Origin: Halobaculum sp. MBLA0147
Lineage (GTDB): Archaea; Halobacteriota; Halobacteria; Halobacteriales; Haloferacaceae
Direction: 5' to 3'
Length of the DNA stretch: 64,000 nt
Assembly (NCBI RefSeq): GCF_041361345.1
Contig: NZ_JBGKAD010000002.1
Coordinates: 124,001-188,000, forward strand
Part shown: positions 35,787-44,102 of the stretch, in pieces
How positions within the stretch are numbered: position 1 is the stretch's first letter
How the letters are laid out: every line of letters starts with the position of its first letter
Position numbers and translations under genes: made by a program
The notes under the pieces: model-generated
Told to the model about the DNA's origin: nothing
Seen by the model: only the letters and a program-made list of their open reading frames with translations
The model's database searches: none

Positions 35787-36683
35787 CTACCCACTCACCG
35801 GCTCGTGATGCTCGGCGTCGACGGCGTTCAATTCGTTCACGATCGTCGCCTCCATCGTGGCTGATCCGTACTGCTGACAGCGGTCCGCGAGTTCGGCGTC
35901 GATCATCACACGCCGTTCCGCGCCGCGCCCACCGTCACGTTCAACATCGATTCCGTCTTTCCCGAACTCGTCGAGTGCTTGGATTACACGCGTGATCGTC
36001 TGGCCGTGAGCACGGTCACCCGCAGCGTTCGTCTTGCAGTCGGTGTGAGTCGCGAGCCATCGCGAGAGGTCTGAGGCTCGAACCATGCGCTTGTTGTCGT
36101 AGGGGGTCTGGCTACTCCGATTGTACAGTTCCTCGGCGAACGTGACAGCTCGGTAGATGTCGACTTTCTCCGTGGCCTGCTGTTGGATGGTGTCGGGACA
36201 GGCGCACAGCTCCTCCAGTGGTGTCTCGGGAGCGACGTTCAGTCGCGTGTCCTGCTGGCGTGTGGTGACCTCGCCATCGTCAAGACGGTCGAGGATCGCG
36301 TCGATGTCACGCTCGATCTCGTCGTGCTGCGGCCGGGTTGCAAATGCTCTCCCAATCGGGTAGTCTGGGCCGTCCGGACGTGTGACAACCGCGTCATCGA
36401 AGTCCTTCGTGTCCCACTCGATATGTGGGCGAGTTTCGAGGGTGGTGATGCGGGCTTCGAGATCTGTGCAGTCGTCGATGCGGCCGCGGAGCTTTGCTGT
36501 CTCTCGCTGAAGTGTGTCCACACGCTCGGTGAGGTGATCACGCTCGTCGCGGAGGTCCGCGACCTCCGTCTCGAGCGTCTCGATCCGGTCGTGTAGCTGG
36601 TCGTTCTCGGCGCGCAGTGCCTCGACGGTTGCTTCGAGCTGTGCGAGTCGGTCCGCTACAAGCTGGTCGGTGTCGGGTGACAT
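35787..36683 (-). CDS. Coiled-coil protein with C-terminal helical domain, plasmid/virus type
   Basis: 298 residues. Residues 8-90 are a long coiled coil (QLEATVEALRAENDQLHDRI; TERVDTLQRETAKLRGRIDD). A C-terminal domain (residues 160-275) contains YNRSSQTPYDNKRMVRASDL, SRWLATHTDC and RVIQALDEFGKDGIDVERD, which looks like a small winged-helix-type DNA-binding unit. Proteins of this layout are frequent on haloarchaeal plasmids and proviruses, where they are unannotated. A role in DNA binding or partition is inferred. Confidence 0.7.
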   Translation of the reverse strand: MSPDTDQLVADRLAQLEATVEALRAENDQLHDRIETLETEVADLRDERDHLTERVDTLQRETAKLRGRIDDCTDLEARITTLETRPHIEWDTKDFDDAVVTRPDGPDYPIGRAFATRPQHDEIERDIDAILDRLDDGEVTTRQQDTRLNVAPETPLEELCACPDTIQQQATEKVDIYRAVTFAEELYNRSSQTPYDNKRMVRASDLSRWLATHTDCKTNAAGDRAHGQTITRVIQALDEFGKDGIDVERDGGRGAERRVMIDAELADRCQQYGSATMEATIVNELNAVDAEHHEPVSG

Positions 36684-36780
36684 GATGCGTGATGGCTATG
36701 AATCCGAGGGTGTTGTTGCGGGATCGGACGACGGATCGGCGTCTGTTGGTACTGGTCGGAGTCACGATGCAACACACCCG

Positions 36781-37485
36781 CTACCGCTGAGAGACGACAG
36801 CGTGGACTGCTGGCCAAGCGGGAGAGCCGGCTGTAGTTACCACAGGTCGCTGACGAGCGTGTCTCTGCTCAGAGTCAGGACAACGTCCGCGGTCGGTACA
36901 GGTGGAATCAGCATACCGCCGAGTGCGCTGTCTGGGTAGCAGACTGTCCGCATGTCTTCCGGGGTTCGTAATCGCTATGGCATCGTCGCGGTCGGGTGCG
37001 GTGTCGGTGAGGGGTTCGCCGCAGGACTCACACGCGCCGGTCTCGGCGTTCCACACGTCCGCGACGTGGCCGCCGCAGCCGGGACACGTCGGCACGGCTT
37101 GGCCGCCGTCGGTGACGAGCGCGGAGTCGTCGTCCGACTCTGGCTCTTCGCCTGTCGTCTCCTCGGTCGGCGTGTCACAGTCCGTTGCTGTGTCTGCGTC
37201 GTCGTCCTCTTCGGTGCTCGCGTCCGAGCGGGTGTCCACGACGCGGTAGGTGGCGTACTCGGAGTTCTCCTTCCACACCGAGATCGCGAGGTGCTGTGGT
37301 GGCTCGAGGTCGACGCCGCGCACGTCCGTGCCGGCGAGTGCGGCGAGGACGGTTCCGACCGTCTTGGGTGAGCGGTCGGTCTGGCGGGCGAGGGCGCGGG
37401 CGCGAACGTACGCCTCGCCCGTGGTGGCGGTCCACTCTTCGAGGGCGGTGACGACGGCGTCGCGATCGCTGTCAGTGATCGCCAT
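36781..37485 (-). CDS. Winged-helix plus zinc-ribbon protein
   Basis: 234 residues. Residues 1-80 are a helical DNA-binding-like domain (VVTALEEWTATTGEAYVRAR; RQTDRSPKTVGTVLAALAG) ending in KENSEYATYRVVDTR. An acidic linker leads to a zinc ribbon (CPGCGGHVADVW ... CESCGEPL). The last 70 residues are Arg/Thr-rich and unlike the rest, so the original stop may have been lost by a frame change near 37010. It overlaps the next upstream gene by 14 bases. Confidence 0.65.
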   Translation of the reverse strand: MAITDSDRDAVVTALEEWTATTGEAYVRARALARQTDRSPKTVGTVLAALAGTDVRGVDLEPPQHLAISVWKENSEYATYRVVDTRSDASTEEDDDADTATDCDTPTEETTGEEPESDDDSALVTDGGQAVPTCPGCGGHVADVWNAETGACESCGEPLTDTAPDRDDAIAITNPGRHADSLLPRQRTRRYADSTCTDRGRCPDSEQRHARQRPVVTTAGSPAWPAVHAVVSQR

Positions 37486-37852
37486 GAGGCACCTCCTCGC
37501 GCGGGGTGATCGTTGTCCAGACGCGGCGGATCTCCTCGCGGCGTTCGCGGGTGGGCGTGGTGTCGCACGACTGGCAGTGGATCGGCTCGCCGGGGCTGGT
37601 GCGCCACTGGCGCGCGCAACACTCCTCGCAGGCCGGGACCCGGGTCGGGTCTCGATCCGACAGTTCGTCGGAGAGCGCCTGGTACCGCTGCCACTGTTCG
37701 CGAGTGTCCGCGATACAGCCGAACCAGTCCACTGCCTCGTCGAGGCGCTCGATCTCGCGGCGGAGTGCCTCGGTGGACATCTCCGCCGGGTCCGGGCGAT
37801 CCTGCTGGTCGTTGCGGGTGGACCGCCTGTTGGGACAGGTGGCGTCGCTCAT
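37472..37852 (-). CDS. Small zinc-binding accessory protein
   Basis: 126 residues. A helical N-terminus (TEALRREIERLDEAVDWFGC) is followed by a Cys cluster, CEECCARQW and CQSC, that can hold a zinc ion. It overlaps the winged-helix/zinc-ribbon gene downstream and abuts the next gene upstream, so three genes form one tight unit. The pattern is typical of haloarchaeal proviruses. Confidence 0.6.
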   Translation of the reverse strand: MSDATCPNRRSTRNDQQDRPDPAEMSTEALRREIERLDEAVDWFGCIADTREQWQRYQALSDELSDRDPTRVPACEECCARQWRTSPGEPIHCQSCDTTPTRERREEIRRVWTTITPREEVPHGDH

Positions 37853-38161
37853 CTACGCCACCTCCCGGCCGACGGCGCGCTCCGTCAGTTCGCTGGGGTA
37901 CGTCGGCGTACGGTTCGCGTCGCCGGTGAATACCGGGCCACCGCTCGCGAGGAGTGTGCCGTGCCGACGGAGGCGGTGGCCGCCACCGCGACACAGCCCG
38001 CGACAGCGGTAGTTCTCGACGCGCGTGTCGCCCTCGATGGTGGTGGAGCCATGGACGAGAGGCCCGCCGCAGACGGCGCAGACGGTGCGTTGGTGGTCGA
38101 CAGACGGTGCGCTGGGTCGTGAGGGGTCACGACTAAGACCCCGCTCGTATGATTGGTTCAT
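37853..38161 (-). CDS. Small zinc-binding accessory protein
   Basis: 102 residues. It has CAVCGGPLVHGSTTIEG followed by NYRCRGLCRGGGHRL, two Cys pairs with flanking His, so a zinc-binding fold is likely. Its stop is directly adjacent to the start of the 126-residue gene. First gene of the leftward three-gene unit; function unknown. Confidence 0.6.
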   Translation of the reverse strand: MNQSYERGLSRDPSRPSAPSVDHQRTVCAVCGGPLVHGSTTIEGDTRVENYRCRGLCRGGGHRLRRHGTLLASGGPVFTGDANRTPTYPSELTERAVGREVA

Positions 38162-38259
38162 AGGTCGCTCTCGGAAGACCCCGTGAGGGGCGTATCGTCA
38201 GCGACCGAGTCCGTCACGTGCTGGAACACGTGCCGGGCGATTTCGGCCCGGTAACTCGG

Positions 38260-38274
38260 TCAACAACCTGTTGA
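38260..38274. promoter_or_regulatory. Perfect inverted repeat TCAACA-ACC-TGTTGA
   Basis: Fifteen-base palindrome in the gap between the leftward zinc-protein unit and the rightward phiH1-repressor-like gene. A second hairpin, CCGGGC-N7-GCCCGG, lies at 38233-38251. Placement in a divergent promoter region beside a repressor gene makes it a good operator candidate. Confidence 0.5.
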
Positions 38275-38378
38275 TTGCCCTCTCACTAATACCTTGTCAC
38301 CCGATGGGTGAAGGACATCAGTCGAAGGGACTGGATTGAAGTTCATAGGGCATCAACAACACTCTAACCGGTGAATCT

Positions 38379-38687
38379 ATGAGTTCCGTCCATCACGAGG
38401 ATGATGTGCGACAGTCTGCTGACTGGATGAAACCGCCTGACGACAGGATACTCGAAGTGTTTTCTGACGAGGGCAACCTGACTCCTGTTGCAGTATCTCG
38501 TGAGGGACGAGTTGACAGGGTGGATATATCGCGGAAGTACGCTGGTGAGCGGTGCCGGGAACTCACGAGGTACGGCCTTCTTGAGTACGTCGACGACGGA
38601 CTTTTTCGGATCACGGACCAGGGCTTGGCCTACCTCGATGAGGAGCTGGACGCGAGCGAGTTGGAGCCGGTCGACGAGACGGAGTGA
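38379..38687 (+). CDS. Winged-helix protein, phiH1-repressor-like
   Basis: 102 residues. The order is DWMKPPDDRILEVFSDEGN, then SRKYAGERCRELTRYGLLEY and LFRITDQGLAYLDEELD. This is the short winged-helix type related to the repressor of halovirus phiH1. It sits at the right side of the accessory region, next to a palindromic operator candidate and just before the CRISPR arrays. Probably a provirus or plasmid regulator. Confidence 0.8.
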   Translation: MSSVHHEDDVRQSADWMKPPDDRILEVFSDEGNLTPVAVSREGRVDRVDISRKYAGERCRELTRYGLLEYVDDGLFRITDQGLAYLDEELDASELEPVDETE

Positions 38688-38689
38688 CA

Positions 38690-38935
38690 TCACTTTCTTC
38701 CGACGTGTGCGAGCGCATCCTCGATCCAGTCCGGTAGCTCTGCGTCCGCGTCCACCTCACCACGACTGTTCCAGCCGGTGACTAGCTCTGGTGTCCCGCT
38801 CGCGCTCACGTCGACACGCCACTCTCTGTTGTCGGCGGCGAGATCGAGGCGACAGCCACCACCCGAGAGTGGTTCGACGACTTCGATCTTGACTTCGGTG
38901 CCGCCGCGGGTCTGGATTTGTTCGGTGCCTCGCAT
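38690..38935 (-). CDS. Small acidic haloarchaeal protein, unknown function
   Basis: About 81 residues from the ATG at 38935 (a GTG lies one codon upstream). It reads VKIEVVEPLSGGGCRLDL, then NREWRVDVSASGTPELVT and LPDWIEDALAHVGRK, a small alpha/beta protein with normal acidic composition. It converges with the phiH1-repressor-like gene with a two-base gap. No family recognised. Confidence 0.55.
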   Translation of the reverse strand: MRGTEQIQTRGGTEVKIEVVEPLSGGGCRLDLAADNREWRVDVSASGTPELVTGWNSRGEVDADAELPDWIEDALAHVGRK

Positions 38936-39026
38936 CACTCTGGAGTGGAATCGGGTTCGACTTCAGATTCTCTGGGGTGATTCCGTGTTTCCACAGATCG
39001 ACTTAACCCGACTCTACACGCCTTCT

Positions 39027-39046
39027 TTCCCCAGGAAATTGGGGAA
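39027..39046. terminator. Perfect hairpin TTCCCC-N8-GGGGAA beyond the trailer of CRISPR array 1
   Basis: Six-base arms around an eight-base loop, about 170 bases beyond the last repeat in the direction of array transcription. It could end the pre-crRNA transcript. The interval 38936-39217 holds no gene. Confidence 0.35.
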
Positions 39047-39089
39047 CGGGCAGTTTCCAGGTCGTTTCCGGAATCCATCGGCTCGGCAG

Positions 39090-39129
39090 CTAACCAACAC
39101 TCGGGTTGGTTTGGTTGACTGTTGGTTAG
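39090..39129. terminator. Perfect 10-bp inverted repeat CTAACCAACA / TGTTGGTTAG
   Basis: Arms at 39090-39099 and 39120-39129 around a 20-base loop, about 90 bases beyond the trailer of array 1. Candidate terminator or processing hairpin for the array transcript; it could also be an insertion scar. Confidence 0.4.
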
Positions 39130-39217
39130 TGACGGCGGCAGCCGATGAACCTAATCCTCCATTTGCTACAGAGATGGAACCGCACTCGGGGAGTTCATCG
39201 TCGACACCGTCACTGGC

Positions 39218-41190
39218 ATTTCAACCCCTCGTGGGGTCCTGCTGGAACAAGCCGGTCGGCGAGTTGTGGCGCGAAGATCGCGGCGCTTCAACCCCTCGTG
39301 GGGTCCTGCTGGAACGAGGTAGACCGACTGTTGTGAGAACAGGTCGCCGATGCTTCAACCCCTCGGGGGGTCCTGCTGGAACTCGCAAACCAGCGACACA
39401 TCGCCGAGGGCTGGACGTGGCTTCAACCCCTCGTGGGGTCCTGCTGGAACATCCCGGCGGACCCGTCCACCTCTTCGGCGCTGGCGCTTCAACCCCTCGT
39501 GGGGTCCTGCTGGAACCAGCGGTATCAGGACGAACACGAGAGCCAGACACGACTTCAACCCCTCGTGAGGTCCTGCTGGAACGGCCGTCCGCGGTCACGT
39601 CCCCCGCGTGCGACGTGAGGCTTCAACCCCTCGTGAGGTCCTGCTGGAACGACGCGGCCTATGGCTCCGACCCGGGGACCGTGACGCTTCAACCCCTGGT
39701 AGGCTCCTGCTGGAACGACGCCAGCGCCGAGTGCGAACTCGAAGTCGTTGCCGCTTCAACTCCTCGTTGGGTCCTGCTGGAACCGCCACAGCGTCGGCGC
39801 CGGCCGCCCGTTGCATCTGGCTTCAACCCCTGGCAGGGTCCTGCTGGAACTCGGGAGTGTGACCGGCTCGGCTTCTACGGAGATGCCGCTTCAACCCCTC
39901 GTGGGGTCCTGCTGGAACAACGGCTTCTGCGACGTGCTGGCACCAGTGCGAGCAGCTTCAACCCCTTGTGAGGTCCTGCTGGAACGCTCGTAGATCAAGT
40001 CGCGTGGCTCCAGCCCGCCGGGGCTTCAACCCCTCGTGGGGTCCTGCTGAAACTGGATGTTCTGTGAGAGGGTGTGGTTCTCCATGTTGCTTCAACCCTT
40101 CGTAGAGTCCTGCTGGAACTTGTCCAACTCGGCACGGAGCGTTCTGACCTCAGCGCGCTTCAACCCCTCGTGGGGTCCTGCTGGAACCAACCAAATCCAA
40201 GAGTCTATCCGACAACGACACCGGCTTCAACCCCTCGTGGGGTCCTGCTGGAACGACCGACCCGACGACGGTGGACGTGCCGTCCTGATGGCTTCAACCC
40301 CTCGTGGGGTCCTGCTGGAACTCGACCCGGAAATGCGATTTCTATCGCGCTGTTCAGTGCTTCAACCCCTCGTGGGGTCCTGCTGGAACGTCGTCTCCGT
40401 TCCCAACTCGACGAGTCCAGCCTGGCTTCAACCCCTCGTGGGGTCCTGCTGGAACTGCAGTCGACTCGTGACGGCGGTGTCTCGCACAAGGGCTTCAACC
40501 CCTCGTGGGGTCCTGCTGGAACACGAGGCAGGTCTCACCGTCTCGCAGAGTGGTCACGCTTCAACCCCTCGTGGGGTCCTGTTGGAACGTCCGCGCCGAC
40601 AGCACGATCACCACCGTCGAACGGCTTCAACCCCTCGTGGGGTCCTGCTGGAACGAACGTGTGTCCTGTGTCTGGATTCTCGATCTCAACGTTTCAACCC
40701 CTCGTGGGGTCCTGCTGGAACCGCCAGTGCCGTCCCACGACTCCTCACGGAGCCACGTGCTTCAACCTCTCGTGGGGTCCTGCTGGAATGGACCTGCAGC
40801 GGCTGCATATCCGGCCCGTAGTGGTCGCTTCAACCCCTCGTGGGGTCCTGCTGGAACTTAGAGCCGGACATCGAGAAAGAGACGCTGCAGGCGCTTCAAC
40901 CCCTCGTGGGGTCCTGCTGGAACCATCGAGATCTCGCCTGCCGGCTCGTCGGACCTAACGCTTCAACCCCTCGTGGGGTCCTGCTGGAACTCCGGGTCGA
41001 AGTTCCCGGCGCCACCGGTGCCCTCGCTTCAACCCCTCGTGGGGTCCTGCTGGAACCTGGCCGATCGGCTGGTTCCGGTCGGAGATGATGTTGCTTCAAC
41101 CCCTGGTGGGGTCCTGCTGGAACGCGCCCACCCCCGGCAGTTCGCTGTCGCTGTTCAGGCTTCAACCTCTCGTTAGGTCCTGCTGAAACT
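39218..41190 (-). CRISPR. CRISPR array 1: 30 repeats, 29 spacers (type I-B)
   Basis: The repeat is 31 bases; in the transcribed (minus) orientation it begins GTTCCAGCAGGACCCC and ends GAGGGGTTGAAGC. The last eight bases match the haloarchaeal crRNA handle type. Period is 67, spacers are about 35-37 bases. Many repeats between 39552 and 40119 carry substitutions (for example CTGGTAGGCTCC at 39698 and CTGGCAGGG at 39831). The rightmost, leader-proximal repeat (41160-41190) is also degenerate. The right end is followed after only 35 bases by a gene, so no leader is visible and transcription may start elsewhere. Confidence 0.98.
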
Positions 41191-41225
41191 CGATATCCAG
41201 GCTTCGATTGCCTGTGCGTATGGGG

Positions 41226-41885
41226 CTAATTCGTTTCAAACGTAATATAATACTCTTCAACCTCACTATTGTCGGGGTCGCGTACGAACTGGAGATTGTC
41301 GCTGAGCATCTGCCGTGTCCTGAACCCCATGTTGTTCACTGACATAATAACATCATTCATTTTTTCTAATGAATAGCCGTCTGAGTATGGAAACATTGAA
41401 CGTAGGCACTGGTAGTGCGTGAGAATCCCCTCTTCACTTGTCGACAACTGGAGTGAGACAGTTTCACTTGATCCGTACAGGTACAAATATGACCATATGC
41501 CAGATAGCTCCTGTTCTGGGGTTTGGTCGAGTACTTGCTTGCCAGCAGTAATATTCAACCTCTCCTCATCCATCTCAGACACTGACTCTTCGGGGTTCTG
41601 TAGATCGGCTAGCGATCTTGTTTCGTCTTTGGTTAGGTTTTTCCCTATTATATTTGGAAAGCTAAATGTATAAACAACCTGTGCATATGGGTCGCGTTCA
41701 GTAAATGAGACCCACAAGCTCGATTGTGCTGTCTCGAACACAATCGAACCGCGACTCGGTTCGTCACTACCAATCTCTTCTAAGTCTTCGTTGGGCCAGT
41801 GGACGTTTTCAACGGTTACACCAAGTTGGTCAAGTTTGTCGTATGTATCCTGAATCGCCGCAGAGATTTGTTCGTTAGTCGGCAT
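41226..41885 (-). CDS. Hypothetical acidic protein, low GC
   Basis: 219 residues, alpha/beta, no membrane segment (EQISAAIQDTYDKLDQLGVT; YAQVVYTFSFPNIIGKNLTK; VEEYYITFETN). The DNA is much lower in GC than the flanks, a sign of transfer. It overlaps the upstream winged-helix gene by 11 bases, so both form a unit inserted between CRISPR arrays 1 and 2. No family recognised; it could be an effector or partner of the regulator. Confidence 0.6.
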   Translation of the reverse strand: MPTNEQISAAIQDTYDKLDQLGVTVENVHWPNEDLEEIGSDEPSRGSIVFETAQSSLWVSFTERDPYAQVVYTFSFPNIIGKNLTKDETRSLADLQNPEESVSEMDEERLNITAGKQVLDQTPEQELSGIWSYLYLYGSSETVSLQLSTSEEGILTHYQCLRSMFPYSDGYSLEKMNDVIMSVNNMGFRTRQMLSDNLQFVRDPDNSEVEEYYITFETN

Positions 41886-42369
41886 TGAGAACTCCTAGAG
41901 ACTCATCGTTCGGTGCATCGAATAGCTGCCCATCATTGTCACCGTCGTCTATATCGCCCGCATTGACGGCCTCCGTCGGGACCTCCATGGGATCGTCGTC
42001 CCCGACAGACACCGTTCGCGGCCCCTCCTCACTCGATAGCGTGTGACCCACCTCTGCGTTCAGCTCGATCACCTCCTTCATCACCGCATTACTCATGTTC
42101 AGTTCGTACTCGGCGTGTTGCCCATTCGATACCTCGGTCACTACGCCGAGATCCTCGAGGAACCCGATGTGTTTTCGAATCGCCTCGCGACTGACACCGG
42201 TTCGCCGTTCCATCTCTGACTTGTTGAATCGGTAGCCCGGTGGCGACTCGATTAGCGCATCGATCAGGATACGGACCGTTTCGTACCTGGTCAGGGCGAA
42301 CCACCCGCTTGGATTCTCCCGTCGCGCGGCCTTCGGGTCGAAGTCATCGGAGCTACGAGCGGGACTCAT
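41875..42369 (-). CDS. Winged-helix transcription regulator
   Basis: About 164 residues from the ATG at 42369, chosen because AATTAT at 42400-42405 lies about 30 bases upstream as a TATA box; a longer start at 42420 would run through it. The DNA-binding part is FALTRYETVRILIDALIESP, then NKSEMERRTGVSREAIRKHI and GFLEDLGVVTEVSNGQHAEY. The C-terminal 50 residues are acidic. Direct repeats GTGCCAAGATA flank its promoter. It probably controls its own unit and perhaps the divergent gene at 42469. Confidence 0.75.
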   Translation of the reverse strand: MSPARSSDDFDPKAARRENPSGWFALTRYETVRILIDALIESPPGYRFNKSEMERRTGVSREAIRKHIGFLEDLGVVTEVSNGQHAEYELNMSNAVMKEVIELNAEVGHTLSSEEGPRTVSVGDDDPMEVPTEAVNAGDIDDGDNDGQLFDAPNDESLGVLNAD

Positions 42370-42390
42370 TGCTGACTGAGTGTCTGTCAC

Positions 42391-42424
42391 GTGCCAAGAT
42401 AATTCTTCCGACGGTGCCAAGATA
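42391..42424. promoter_or_regulatory. Direct repeat GTGCCAAGATA flanking a TATA-like element
   Basis: Two identical 11-base copies (42391-42401 and 42414-42424), 23 bases apart, bracket the promoter of the winged-helix gene and lie 45 bases before the divergent gene at 42469. They look like operator sites. Confidence 0.5.
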
Positions 42425-42468
42425 GCCTATCACCCACTTTTTATCGGCTCCCATCGAATGCAGCAGCA

Positions 42469-42792
42469 ATGCCTGAGACGGAGGTCTATTGTAGTATTCT
42501 CAACTATCTTATCGCAAAGCACGACTATGGTTCGCCGGTTTCGAAGGAGACGGTCGCGAACCAGTGTGGTGTTCGCAGCGATCAGGTGGGGGCTGCGAAG
42601 GAGGCGCTCGACGACTTGGCGGAGACTGAACCGTACGTGATCGAGTCTGATGATCATGTCAAACTCGATAACAGCCACTTCGGGAGGATGATCGAGTACA
42701 TGTACCAGCAGTGCGAGTACGAGGAGTTCTATCTTCGATCCAGGTTCAAACACTACGAGGGCTGGAGCCAGCACGACTGGACCTCGGAGTAA
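42469..42792 (+). CDS. Small helical winged-helix-like protein, unknown function
   Basis: 107 residues. The sequence MPETEVYCSILNYLIAKHDY with VSKETVANQCGVRSDQVGAA is compatible with a winged helix; the end is aromatic-rich (GRMIEYMYQQCEYEEFYLRS). It is divergent from the winged-helix regulator and shares its promoter region. Probably an accessory regulator; no family recognised. Confidence 0.6.
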   Translation: MPETEVYCSILNYLIAKHDYGSPVSKETVANQCGVRSDQVGAAKEALDDLAETEPYVIESDDHVKLDNSHFGRMIEYMYQQCEYEEFYLRSRFKHYEGWSQHDWTSE

Positions 42793-42870
42793 CCCCTCTG
42801 TCTCCTCTCACTCTGTTGAGTCTCCTCACATCCGAAGCCCGCTCGACTCCCCCTGTGGGGCGCTGTCGTT

Positions 42871-43224
42871 TTGGAGAGTGCCGACGACAGCATCGCGATC
42901 GCGCTGTTCGCCGTCGCGGCGCTGGTCCTCGCTCCGGACGGCGTGGTGTTCGACGCCGAGGCCGGCGTCGGCCTGCGCGGATACGCACTTCTGTGGCTCG
43001 CGGTGAGCGTCGGGTGGCACGCGTTTCCCTCGTTTCAGGATCTCGGGGTGATCGAGCCTGCAGTTGAACAGGCGAGCCTCCCTGCACAGCTGGTGTTGTG
43101 GCCCGTGGTCGTGGTACTCTACATGTGCGCGTTCGCGGAGCTGTTCTGGCTCGACGCCGTCTACGCGGCCGGCCTCGGGATCGGCGTGTTCATGCTCCTG
43201 ACGCCGATGGGGGTCCCGTTCTGA
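42871..43224 (+). pseudogene. C-terminal part of a haloarchaeal membrane (metalloprotease-like) protein
   Basis: 117 residues from a TTG, three to four membrane segments (IAIALFAVAALVLAP; GYALLWLAVSVGWHAFPSF; VLYMCAFAELFWLDAVYAAG). The pattern W-L-x-V-S-x-G-W-H-A-F-P-S followed by F-x-W-L-D-A-V-Y-A resembles the end of longer haloarchaeal integral-membrane proteins annotated as metalloprotease-like. The N-terminal half is missing and there is no good start, so this is probably a remnant. It ends 52 bases before CRISPR array 2. Confidence 0.5.
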
Positions 43225-43276
43225 TTGCGATCGACGGTGGGGTTGGTGTCCCTGACGGGTTCCGAGTCTGGTTGAA

Positions 43277-43707
43277 GAGATACTCCCTCGTGGGGTCCTG
43301 CTGGAACCGTCTCGCCGGTCTGGAGACCGTTGACGACCTGCGGGCTTCAACCCCTCGTGGGGTCCTGCTGGAACAGCGCGAGGTCATGTGCGACGGCGGG
43401 CGCGACCTGTGCTTCAACCCCTCGTGGGGTCCTGCTGGAACTGCAGACGTACCCGACACCACACGGCCCGTCGGCGCTTCAAGCCCTCGTGGGGTCCTGC
43501 TGGAACATCTCCTCGGATCGGAGTCCCGTGAGTCCGAGCCGGCTTCAACCCCTCGCGGGGTCCTGCTGGAACGAGCAACTCGAAGGTGTCGTGGCCGGTG
43601 AGGAAGAAGCTTCAACCCCTCGTGGGGTCCTGCTGGAACGGTGGGACCGACCCACCACACGCCCGCGGCGTGGGGGCTTCAACCCCTCGTGGAGGCCTCC
43701 TGGAAAC
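43277..43707 (-). CRISPR. CRISPR array 2: 7 repeats, 6 spacers
   Basis: It has the same repeat and orientation as array 1. The leftmost repeat keeps only its outer 20 or so bases (the TTGAAGC end is lost), as expected for the trailer-end repeat. The rightmost repeat (43677-43707) has GGAGGCCTCCTGGAAAC in place of the consensus. There is no leader-like sequence on the right. It looks like a fragment of a longer array. Confidence 0.97.
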
Positions 43708-43830
43708 TGTGCTCGCCCGCTTGCTCAGCCGGATCGAGCACCTGATGTACTCCTTCACAGCGTCCCGACGTAACGTTAGCGAACCCACGACGAGACCCAG
43801 ACGCTACTGTCGAACTGACCCCTGTCAGGC

Positions 43831-44028
43831 CTACTCGAACACAGAGCCACACCCAACGTCCGACCCATCACGGTTACCCTCGTCGTGAGTGGGCTCGTCG
43901 AGCAGCGTCTGGAGATCTCTGTCTGTCTCGCTGGATGTCTCACGTTCGTCGTCAACAGTCGCCCCTGGGATGAGCGCCGCCACACTCCCATCTCGCGGCG
44001 GTTCGAGGGGCGGTGCGAGGTTCACCAT
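43831..44028 (-). CDS. Short acidic ORF, possible remnant
   Basis: 65 residues (LAPPLEPPRDGSVAALIPGA; ETDRDLQTLLDEPTHDEGN) with haloarchaeal acidic composition, which makes it more credible than other frames here. It has no recognised domain. It lies between array 2 and the CAP gene, downstream of the latter on the same strand. Could be a small protein or the decayed end of a longer gene. Confidence 0.35.
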   Translation of the reverse strand: MVNLAPPLEPPRDGSVAALIPGATVDDERETSSETDRDLQTLLDEPTHDEGNRDGSDVGCGSVFE

Positions 44029-44102
44029 ACCTCGGGCTCGGACCTGGTCGTCTGTAACGCCGTCGCGTGCGGTCCCGCTCACCGGGGCACACCGAGATCC
44101 CG

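Noticed and set aside
35524..35808. 94-residue plus-strand frame in the accessory region.
   Set aside because: Basic, non-haloarchaeal composition, no ribosome-binding site and overlap with the end of the coiled-coil gene.
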